A stretch of DNA of 64,000 nucleotides from Pseudomonadales bacterium. GTDB lineage: Bacteria; Pseudomonadota; Gammaproteobacteria; Pseudomonadales; Pseudohongiellaceae. The DNA lies in contig JANQJM010000005.1 of the NCBI GenBank assembly GCA_028281635.1, positions 1 through 64,000 of the forward strand, in the 5' to 3' direction. How positions within the stretch are numbered: the first letter of the stretch is position 1; every line of letters starts with the position of its first letter. Position numbers and translations under genes: made by a program. Positions 18,954 to 26,615 of the stretch are shown here, in pieces. Under the pieces are notes generated by a model. That model did not search any database. It saw only the letters and a program-made list of their open reading frames with translations, and was not told where the DNA came from.

Positions 18954-20336
18954 ATGCACAAGTCTGCTAACAAGATGATTTCCTCTCTCATAGATTTTTT
19001 TGTCTACAGGGGCGATGAGCGAATACCTGCTATCAGTGCATTTAGAGCGAAAGTACTGGTATTGTCCTCACTTTTTACAGCAGTGTTTCTCATTCCATTC
19101 TTGTTCCTGCGAGTCAGTTGGGAAGGAATCGCCGATATAAAAAACTGTGTTCTGTGGACGGCCCTGTTCATATTGGTGACAGCGCCCTTTATCTACAAAA
19201 AAACTCGATCAATCCGAGGTGTAGGCATTTATGTAAACTTCGGCTCCACTCTCGTTGCGATGACCTATGCATTTCTGGATGGTGGTTTCTATTCGACGGC
19301 ATTACATTGGTATCCTATTTTACCTTTGTTCGCTGTATTTTATTCAGGTGTGCGCTACGGGCTGGTTATTGCTGCCATTCTTTTCGTCAATGTTGTCTTC
19401 TTATACTACGCTCACGTAGCCGGTTTTATTCCTCCAATAACAATAAGCGAGGAAAGCATGACTCTGCTTCATTTCATCAGCATTGTATCGGTTGCTGCCA
19501 TTGTGCTGACCCTGGCTTGTCTTTATTTGTTCGGTCAGCAAACTATCCAGAAAGAGCTGGTGTTGGCTAACAGCGCAAAAAATGACTTCCTATCGGGTGT
19601 CTCTCATGAGCTAAGGACACCTCTTAATTCGATTCTGGGGTTTTCTGACGTATTGACTCGTGGCTACGTTGGCGATCTCAATGAAAAACAGGTCGAGTAC
19701 GTAGGGTATATCAATCTTTGCGGAGATCATCTACTGGCTCTAGTCGATGGATTATTGGATATAGCAAAGATTGAGTCAGGAAAATTTGAGCTTGAATTAA
19801 AACCAGTTTGTTTGCCAGAGTTGTTCGCCTCAGTACTTCATATCTATCGGAGTAAGGCTGAAGAAAAACAGACTAAGGCTTCGTTCACCGTAGATGATTG
19901 CATCGCTGAGTATCATTTTAACGTGGACGAAATCAAATTGACTCAAGTGATAATAAACCTGGTAGGCAACGCCATTAAGTTTTCACCGCCTGAAAGCACA
20001 GTGCTGATAGATGCAAGGTATGAAAAAGGCTCCGTCGTTATCGAAGTGATCGATAATGGGCCAGGAGTACCAGCTGAATTGCACGACAAGATATTTGATC
20101 GTTTTTTCCAAATAAATACAGCTTCAGCAGGAAAAGATCCAGGCGCCGGATTAGGTTTGGCTATTAGTCGATTTTTCATCGAAATGCACAGTGGCAAGCT
20201 TTACTTGAGCGAAGCGGATGAAGGTGCAGGAAGTCGGTTTGTTTGCGATATTCCCAGCGACAAATTGCAACCGATAGCAGGTACCAATGACGAATGGCGT
20301 GCAGCCAACAACGTTGTAGAAGGAGTCACGGTTTGA
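18954..20336 (+). CDS. Membrane sensor histidine kinase (6TM-HisKA-HATPase)
   Basis: 460 aa from ATG 18954. A TTG at 18900 and an ATG at 18975 are in the same frame, and none has a clear ribosome site. About six membrane helices fill residues 30-195. The kinase core has His218 in [13 protein letters not shown] and ATPase boxes DNGPGV and GAGLGLAISRFF. There is no receiver. The adjacent single-domain regulator overlaps its stop by 4 bases (TTGA), so the two are translationally coupled and almost certainly cognate. Confidence 0.92.
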   Translation: MHKSANKMISSLIDFFVYRGDERIPAISAFRAKVLVLSSLFTAVFLIPFLFLRVSWEGIADIKNCVLWTALFILVTAPFIYKKTRSIRGVGIYVNFGSTLVAMTYAFLDGGFYSTALHWYPILPLFAVFYSGVRYGLVIAAILFVNVVFLYYAHVAGFIPPITISEESMTLLHFISIVSVAAIVLTLACLYLFGQQTIQKELVLANSAKNDFLSGVSHELRTPLNSILGFSDVLTRGYVGDLNEKQVEYVGYINLCGDHLLALVDGLLDIAKIESGKFELELKPVCLPELFASVLHIYRSKAEEKQTKASFTVDDCIAEYHFNVDEIKLTQVIINLVGNAIKFSPPESTVLIDARYEKGSVVIEVIDNGPGVPAELHDKIFDRFFQINTASAGKDPGAGLGLAISRFFIEMHSGKLYLSEADEGAGSRFVCDIPSDKLQPIAGTNDEWRAANNVVEGVTV

Positions 20337-20728
20337 ATACATCTGTGTTGGTGGTAGAAGATAATAAACTGAATCTCGAATTACTTGTTACCGTGCTCAG
20401 TTCCAACGGTTATGAAGTCTTGCCTGCGGAAGGTGCACTTACCGCGGTCGAAATTGCTCAGTCCAGGATACCGGAACTAATCTTGATGGATATTCAGATG
20501 CCGGATATAGACGGTTATATGGCTCTTGAGATGCTACGAGAGGATGAGAAAACAGCTAAGATCCCTGTTATTGCTGTTACTGGAAATGCCATGTCCCATG
20601 ATATCGAGAATGTCAAAAAGAAGGGCTTTGATAATTTTGTCACTAAGCCGTTCAGGATCGCCCACTTGCTCGATGTTGTCAGCCAAACCTTGCAGTCTGC
20701 AAATTTTGGTAGCCAAAGAAACCATTGA
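20333..20728 (+). CDS. Single-domain response regulator (CheY/DivK-like)
   Basis: 131 aa from TTG 20333, which overlaps the kinase stop and follows AAGGAG at good spacing. It is a receiver only: acidic pair VVEDN, phospho-acceptor Asp53 in LMDIQMPDIDG, switch Thr in AVTGNA, and NFVTKPF with Phe at the aromatic switch site. With no output domain it must act by protein contact or as a phosphate shuttle. It is the only stand-alone receiver among ten kinases. FliM encoded in this window has an intact N-terminal CheY-binding peptide, so a motor target is possible but not shown. Confidence 0.92.
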   Translation: MNTSVLVVEDNKLNLELLVTVLSSNGYEVLPAEGALTAVEIAQSRIPELILMDIQMPDIDGYMALEMLREDEKTAKIPVIAVTGNAMSHDIENVKKKGFDNFVTKPFRIAHLLDVVSQTLQSANFGSQRNH

Positions 20729-20804
20729 TAATTACTCAAACACGAATATTGGGCGACTAGTTTTGCCTTGATGATCATTTGCCAAACCTTGTGCTTGTAA
20801 GAAT

Positions 20805-22970
20805 ATGGACCTTCAAAACTCAGCAGAATTCTTAAGTATCTTTTTTATCATTCTGATAAACATGTACGCACTGATAATGGTGCTCACTGAATATCGGCGA
20901 GCTAAACAGCAGTTTGTTGCCTACGTCGGTCTCGGGCAGCTAGCCATCCTGGGTTGGCACATTCTTACCTTCTTTCTGATTGCTTCCCCTGGGTCAAATT
21001 TGGCACTTGGCTCAGTCAGTGTGCTGGTATTGTGTAGTAGTGTTTGTTTTCTGTTCGCCGCAGCGTTGAGAAGTCAATTCGACGTGATACCTTGGCTCAG
21101 GCCGCAACGCGTTGCTGCAATTGTTCTGGCGCTGCTGCTATCTGCAGCTTTTGCCGGCAGTATTTACGACAATCCTGTTTATGGTGTGTTGTGGATTCTG
21201 ACATCACTCGCGTTTCTGGCTAGTTCCTGGATTACTTTGCACGACAGGAATTTTGATGCACGGCGTCCAGTTGGCGTTTTGCAGTTCCTGATAGCGCCGT
21301 GTTACGGGTACGGAATAGTAGTTCTTCTAACTGCGATCCCCGAGCTTGGTGGGCTATTCTATCTCGTTGTCGGCATGATTTTCCCGACCATATGCCTCTT
21401 ATACGTCCAGGATTCTATGGAAATCTCTTTCAAGGGATTGCAACAGAGTAATGCAATCCATCGCGAGCTGTTTAATAGTGTGCGCGATGTGTTTTTTCGA
21501 ACGACCCCTGACGGTGTGATTGAAGTAATATCGAATTCTGTCTCCCAATTTGGTTATTTGGCTGAAAATCTGGTTCAAATTTCACTGGAAGCACTCTACG
21601 TCAATCCCAAAGAATGTGAGCAGCTGTTGAATGAAGTCTCGGCGCCGGAGATCAAAGAATCCGTGCCGGTTGAAGTGAAAGCGAGTAATGGGGACAGTAT
21701 AGAGTGTGAGTTGTCTGCGACACCAGTGTTTGATGATGCGGGTCAGCAGATAGCAATTGTTGGCACCATTCGCGATGTTAGTGAGCGTAACCTTTTAGAG
21801 AGGCAGTTTCAGGAATCTCAACGCCGAGAAAGCCTTGGCATTCTCGCCGGCGGTATGGCCCATGATTTTAACAATCTACTGCAGGCCATAGTCGGTCGCG
21901 TTGATCTCATACTTATGGATTCAGAAAACTCTAACCCTGAGATAAAAGAACATCTGGATGTAGTGCTCGAAGCGGCCAATACCGCAGCACTGCTATGCAA
22001 GCATCTTTTGGATTACACCGGAAAGTCGCAGATCTATCCCAAGGCACTAAAGGTTGAACAAGTCGTTGGGGACGTGGTTGAGATGATAAATCCAACAGTC
22101 CCAAACAATATTCACCTTCAGTACATAGTCAAACAAGGAGATTTGACGGTGGAATCTGATGTCACGCAGCTCAAGCAAGTGCTATTCAACCTCATAAAGA
22201 ATGGAATCGAAGCAATCGAAGATTGCGCAAACGGGGGGTCCATAATTGTCAGTCTTGGTTATCGTGACTTAACGGAGCCTACTCTGATAGGAATGGCAAA
22301 GCAGAATCGCGAGTTGTTGCCGGGCGAATACGCTTGCATAGAAGTCACAGATACTGGGCCAGGAATCGATCCAGAAATATCCAATCGTATCTTCGATCCC
22401 TTTTTCTCGACCAAGCAAAATGGTCACGGTTTAGGTCTCTCTTCAATCGCTGGCATACTCAGGTCTCACGGTGCTGGAATTGAGGTGCAGTCTGCTTTGG
22501 GAAGAGGTTCTACATTCCGGGTCTTACTGCCGCTCTCCGATCGTAGTGACAATGAGGTGCAGGATGTTGTTCCTTCAGTAGTCGTTGGGCACAACAAAAC
22601 CATACTGTTAGTCGATGATGAGCAGAACCTTAGAGAAGCTGCATCGCGTGTATTGCAGGCTCATGGTTATCAGGTCCTGCAAGCCGCAGATGGTCATCAG
22701 GCCGTGGAACTATTCCGCAGTAATCTGGAATCGATCTCTGCCGTATTAATGGATATCAAGATGCCAAATAAAGACGGAATTGAAGCAGCGCGTGAAATCC
22801 GGAGCATTCGACCCGGGTTCCCAATAATATTGACTTCAGGCTACCTGAGTGTGGCCGATAGGCTTACGTCATCTGAAGCTGTGAGCTTGCGATTTCTCAG
22901 CAAGCCCTATCAGAGCGCCAAGCTCTTGAGAAGTATTGATAGTATTGTTACTAACTCTGCGACGGTTTGA
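20805..22970 (+). CDS. Membrane hybrid histidine kinase (7TM-PAS-HisKA-HATPase-REC)
   Basis: 721 aa. Residues 1-205 hold about seven membrane helices with short loops. A PAS domain lies at about 215-335 (LFNSVRDVFFRTTPDGVIEV, ending GTIRDVSERN). His353 is in GGMAHDFNNLLQAIVG (HDFNN type), then the ATPase (DTGPGID, GHGLGLSSIAG). The receiver (ILLVDDEQ, Asp650 in LMDIKMPNKDG, LSKPY) ends the protein. It lies 76 bases after the regulator gene and may be transcribed with it. Confidence 0.92.
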   Translation: MDLQNSAEFLSIFFIILINMYALIMVLTEYRRAKQQFVAYVGLGQLAILGWHILTFFLIASPGSNLALGSVSVLVLCSSVCFLFAAALRSQFDVIPWLRPQRVAAIVLALLLSAAFAGSIYDNPVYGVLWILTSLAFLASSWITLHDRNFDARRPVGVLQFLIAPCYGYGIVVLLTAIPELGGLFYLVVGMIFPTICLLYVQDSMEISFKGLQQSNAIHRELFNSVRDVFFRTTPDGVIEVISNSVSQFGYLAENLVQISLEALYVNPKECEQLLNEVSAPEIKESVPVEVKASNGDSIECELSATPVFDDAGQQIAIVGTIRDVSERNLLERQFQESQRRESLGILAGGMAHDFNNLLQAIVGRVDLILMDSENSNPEIKEHLDVVLEAANTAALLCKHLLDYTGKSQIYPKALKVEQVVGDVVEMINPTVPNNIHLQYIVKQGDLTVESDVTQLKQVLFNLIKNGIEAIEDCANGGSIIVSLGYRDLTEPTLIGMAKQNRELLPGEYACIEVTDTGPGIDPEISNRIFDPFFSTKQNGHGLGLSSIAGILRSHGAGIEVQSALGRGSTFRVLLPLSDRSDNEVQDVVPSVVVGHNKTILLVDDEQNLREAASRVLQAHGYQVLQAADGHQAVELFRSNLESISAVLMDIKMPNKDGIEAAREIRSIRPGFPIILTSGYLSVADRLTSSEAVSLRFLSKPYQSAKLLRSIDSIVTNSATV

Positions 22971-23175
22971 GGCGATGTATGTCAGTCGCAAGATGTTTTG
23001 CTATCTATCGATTCTGCAATTACCGCAAATTTCGTGACATTACAAATTCTTGCCCGGATAAAACACTCGGATTAGACTTTAGAGCAATGCTGAATGAACA
23101 ACATATCCATGCGTTATACACTGCCCTTTAAATCTGGAAAACTCCCTACAAATAATCTGTTGATGGTTCATCGAA

Positions 23176-24372
23176 ATGTCTTCCCCCGAAAAACCCACTG
23201 AATTGAAATCACCAAGCGCACTGAACAGCAATGACGAAGCACTTGACAGCCTTGGCATTGTGGTTGGTGAGATTGCCCATGAGTTCAACAACGTGCTATC
23301 ACTCATTTTTGGTTATGTCGAGATGGCGCTAAGCGAACTCCCTGAGGGTGAGCGTGCGCGCTCCGATCTTGAGCATGTGCTGGCAACCAGGGATCACGCC
23401 CGGGATTTTGTGTCACGCATTCTTACCTTCAGCAAGAGCACGAAATTGCAACGAAAACCAATAGAGGTTGAAGGTTTGCTTTCCAAAGCTATTCAGTTTA
23501 TTCAGGAGAGACTGCCGCAGAATATAAAACTAACGACAAGTCTGCAGCCTGACGATGGTCGTCAGATTACCAGCAATCAGATGGAAATATTCAAATTAGT
23601 TAACAATATCTGCTCGAATAGCGTTCAGGCGATGCCAGAGGATGGTGGCGAAATCATGGTAAGCCTTGATTACATCAATCCAGGTTCAGAATATCACCAA
23701 CAACACTCTGGTTTGCCGGCAAAGTCGTTTGCAAGAATTACTATCCAGGATGATGGTTGCGGTATGGCCATTGATACTCTGGAAAAAATGTATACACCGT
23801 TTTTCACAACGGCTCGTGGTGATGGTGGCGGAAAAAGAAGAGCCGGTCTGGGTTTAACGACCGTATCGAACATTGTTAGTTCACACGATGGCTATATATT
23901 TGTCGATTCCGCACCGAATATCGGGACAAAGATGGAAATTTGTCTCCCGTTGGTAGATTCCAGTGGTAAAGATCAGGGCCTGGTATCAGGAGATGCAGCC
24001 AGCAAGTCCCGGGTTGTAAATATCTTATTGGTTGACGATGAACCGCCAATCTTAACTATGACTGAAAAGATGCTAAGCCAACACGGCTACTCGGTGAATA
24101 GTTTCTCGGATGGGAATGCGGCGCTGGAACACTTCAGGCAGCATCCGCATGAGTTTGACCTCATTATTACTGATCTCGTTATGCCGAGCATTAGCGGGAC
24201 TGAACTCGCTGAAAAACTATCTGCAGTAAACCCTAATGTCCCTGTAGTGCTCACAACTGGCTTTAGCGAAAACATTTCCGACACTGCGTGCCGGCGATGG
24301 GGGATTAATGCCGTTATCAACAAACCGTTCACTATGAATGACTTATTGAATACGATAGAAAATCAATACTAG
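23176..24372 (+). CDS. Soluble short hybrid histidine kinase (HisKA-HATPase-REC) without sensor domain
   Basis: 398 aa. The phospho-site His35 (EIAHEFNNVLSL, a HEFNN variant) sits almost at the N-terminus, so there is no room for a sensor module. The ATPase (DDGCGM, RAGLGLTTVSN) and a full receiver (ILLVDDEP, Asp333 in ITDLVMPSISG, NKPF) follow. It probably takes input from a partner protein. The 205-base gap before it shows no recognisable promoter. Confidence 0.9.
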   Translation: MSSPEKPTELKSPSALNSNDEALDSLGIVVGEIAHEFNNVLSLIFGYVEMALSELPEGERARSDLEHVLATRDHARDFVSRILTFSKSTKLQRKPIEVEGLLSKAIQFIQERLPQNIKLTTSLQPDDGRQITSNQMEIFKLVNNICSNSVQAMPEDGGEIMVSLDYINPGSEYHQQHSGLPAKSFARITIQDDGCGMAIDTLEKMYTPFFTTARGDGGGKRRAGLGLTTVSNIVSSHDGYIFVDSAPNIGTKMEICLPLVDSSGKDQGLVSGDAASKSRVVNILLVDDEPPILTMTEKMLSQHGYSVNSFSDGNAALEHFRQHPHEFDLIITDLVMPSISGTELAEKLSAVNPNVPVVLTTGFSENISDTACRRWGINAVINKPFTMNDLLNTIENQY

Positions 24373-24524
24373 AAGTGCAATCAGATTTCTGTCTACGCCA
24401 TTAAGAGTCTATTCAGTTCCTGTAGGCCCGCAGCGCGAATCACTGGCATTTCTGCGCAGGCCTCTTTAAGTACATGTGATGAGGTATTTACAATCACTTT
24501 GTACTCAGCCTCTCGTCTTTGAAG

Positions 24525-24551
24525 TAAAGGAATTCATTGTATCGTCGTAAT
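24525..24551 (+). promoter_or_regulatory. Sigma-28 (FliA)-type promoter motif for the kinase at 24586
   Basis: TAAAG, 14 bases, GTCGTAAT, ending 34 bases before the ATG. Over 28 bases (24525-24552) it matches the flagellin promoter at 61718-61745 in 24 positions, including most of the spacer. Confidence 0.65.
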
Positions 24552-24585
24552 ACGAAGAGAAGTTGTATCTCTCAGTATTCTGACA

Positions 24586-26121
24586 ATGTCTGTATTCTAT
24601 CCACCTCTGATTCAAGGCCTGGAGCCAATGAGTGGCTCACCCCCAGTGAGTGAGTTTGATTCGTGGGGTCGACTGTTAGATCTATTGGATGTTGCCGTCG
24701 CTTTGTTGGATGAAAGATTCTTTCTGCTGTATCGGAATGTCTATTGGGAACAATTGATCTCCAGACAAGAAATACCCAAGCCTGGCCAACCGATCTATTC
24801 CGGTAGCAACCTAAGTCAGAAAGAACTCTTACGCATTAACCGCGAAATGGTGAGTAACGGTCAATGGCAGGGAGTCATAACCTTAAATGACAGACCATTG
24901 TCAGCGAGAATCTTTCGATTTACAGATTTCGCATCAGAGGCTGGGGATCTCTCAAACGTGGCGTTTCTCATAACTGTGCAACCAGCAATCGATACTACAG
25001 CCCGAATGGCTGAAGCAAGCAATACTGCTCAGCAAAGAGATGCAATAGCTAGTCAGAAAATAGACATTTTGTCGCAAACCAGTCATGAGCTAAGAACACC
25101 TCTCAATGCAATTCTTGGCTTCGCACAACTGCTGGCAGCGGGCACTGACCTCTCCGTTGAACAACAGGACTATGTCCAGGAAATCAACTCGGCAAGCGCC
25201 TACTTGCTGAAATTAGTTAACAGGTTATTGTCTTTTTCCAAGACAAATCATGAGTATTCAGATCTAAAGCTGGCACAGGAGAACTTCAGATTTTCAGAGT
25301 TAGTTTCTGAATGTCAGTCGCTAGTTGAACCTCTCGCAACCAAGGCTGGCGTAAAAATACACTTCCATGGCGAAGACTCACCTTTGATGCTCGATAGGGT
25401 TCGGCTAAAACAAGTAATGCTCAACCTATTGTCTAATGCCATTAAGTACAACCGTGTGTCTGGAGAGGTAGTAGTACGTAGTTTTGTCGCTAAAAATTCC
25501 GTGACGCATATAGAGGTACAGGATACAGGAAAGGGCATCGCCAACTCCGTGATAGATACTATATTCAACCCGTTTGAGCGCTTAGGTGTTAAAGACGAGA
25601 AGGTTGAAGGAACAGGTATTGGACTGATGATAACCCGACGTCTGGTAGATTTGATGGGAGGTACAGTGAGTGTAGTGAGCGAGCCGGAGTCCGGGAGCGT
25701 GTTTTCCCTTGAGTTTCCCGACAGTCCAGCGACAACTACTACGCTCGATGGTTCAGGCGCAGCCGTGGTCTGGGTTGGTCAGTCATCCACTGCCTCTTCA
25801 TTTGTGCAACGCTTGAGTCAATTGCGCCCCGGACTGACCTTTTTGCAAACGGAATCAGTATGTTTGCATGATGAGGAGCGGTCTGAAGTGCTATCGACAA
25901 AACGCATTTTGGTGTTAATTGACGCCAGTGATTCTCAGTCATTGAATAAAGCCTATTTGCCAAACCCGGAATTCATGGTGAGTAACCACTTTCTGGTTTC
26001 GACGCAACAGGATTTTCACCAGTACAAAGAGCTGTATCCTGAACTAGCTATCGGGAATCTAAGAATCCCGATCTCTCCTGTCGAGTTCCTTTCTCTGGTC
26101 GATCGTCATCTGGCTGGATGA
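24586..26121 (+). CDS. Histidine kinase (PAS-like-HisKA-HATPase) with a degenerate C-terminal receiver-like domain
   Basis: 511 aa, no membrane helices. The N-terminal 25-145 looks PAS-like (LLDVAVALLDERFFLLYRN). His167 is in [13 protein letters not shown], and the ATPase boxes are DTGKGI and GTGIGLMITRR. Residues about 390-511 have the length and strand pattern of a receiver (AAVVWVG, RILVLIDAS, LRIPISPVEFLSLVDRH). The acidic pair after the first strand is missing, and the usual terminal Lys-Pro is IP. It is therefore probably a pseudo-receiver. It is preceded by a FliA-type promoter motif. Confidence 0.88.
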   Translation: MSVFYPPLIQGLEPMSGSPPVSEFDSWGRLLDLLDVAVALLDERFFLLYRNVYWEQLISRQEIPKPGQPIYSGSNLSQKELLRINREMVSNGQWQGVITLNDRPLSARIFRFTDFASEAGDLSNVAFLITVQPAIDTTARMAEASNTAQQRDAIASQKIDILSQTSHELRTPLNAILGFAQLLAAGTDLSVEQQDYVQEINSASAYLLKLVNRLLSFSKTNHEYSDLKLAQENFRFSELVSECQSLVEPLATKAGVKIHFHGEDSPLMLDRVRLKQVMLNLLSNAIKYNRVSGEVVVRSFVAKNSVTHIEVQDTGKGIANSVIDTIFNPFERLGVKDEKVEGTGIGLMITRRLVDLMGGTVSVVSEPESGSVFSLEFPDSPATTTTLDGSGAAVVWVGQSSTASSFVQRLSQLRPGLTFLQTESVCLHDEERSEVLSTKRILVLIDASDSQSLNKAYLPNPEFMVSNHFLVSTQQDFHQYKELYPELAIGNLRIPISPVEFLSLVDRHLAG

Positions 26122-26179
26122 CGGAGTCGCACAACACTCCTGGATACCCTCCTTGCTTCAATAAAAATCGATGCGGCAC

Positions 26180-26207
26180 TCAAGGCTTCCTCGCAAGCTG
26201 TCGTAGT
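26180..26207 (+). promoter_or_regulatory. Sigma-28 (FliA)-type promoter motif for the gene at 26241 and the ArcB-like kinase
   Basis: TCAAG, 15 bases, GTCGTAGT, ending 33 bases before ATG 26241, nearly the same promoter-to-start distance as at 24525. TCAAG is an accepted -35 variant for FliA in pseudomonads. It lies within a longer open frame that begins at 26118. Confidence 0.5.
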
Positions 26208-26240
26208 AGATCTATACCTAGAAATAGTGGATTAGTTGTC

Positions 26241-26615
26241 ATGAGCAGCGATTACAGAGGCACAGTTGATCTGTCTTGGGTAAATAGTTCGGAAAATTCC
26301 GTCAAATCTAAGATTCTCCAGTTACCCTCTCACTCTGGCCAACAAAATCTTCGTAAAAGCAACTCGTTCTACGGATGGCTGCTTGTGAACGGAGACACAG
26401 AGGAGACGCTTGAGATCCAGAAAGAGTGTGCTCTGATGTTACTGGAGGGGGTTTCAGATCAACTACTACTTGACTGTGAAAAGCCTGTCTGCAACGAAGA
26501 TTCGTCGCCAGGTGACAGCAAGACTGGCGGAGCTGAGAATAAGTCCAAGACTTCAGAAAATCCCTCGCAAAAGACATGTCGAAACATTGATCCCAAGGAT
26601 ATTTACAATGATTGA
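26241..26615 (+). CDS. Small protein of unknown function between two kinases
   Basis: 124 aa from ATG 26241. A longer in-frame start at 26118 (165 aa) overlaps the upstream stop as ATGA. The extra 41 residues look low in coding quality, and a promoter motif lies inside them, so the shorter form is preferred. The conserved-looking core is about residues 1-80 (WVNSSENSVKSKILQLP, FYGWLLVNGDTEE, CALMLLEGVSDQLLLDC). The tail is hydrophilic and rich in Ser/Lys. No family is recognised. The next kinase starts 8 bases before its stop, so the products are coupled. A connector or accessory role is inference. Confidence 0.5.
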   Translation: MSSDYRGTVDLSWVNSSENSVKSKILQLPSHSGQQNLRKSNSFYGWLLVNGDTEETLEIQKECALMLLEGVSDQLLLDCEKPVCNEDSSPGDSKTGGAENKSKTSENPSQKTCRNIDPKDIYND

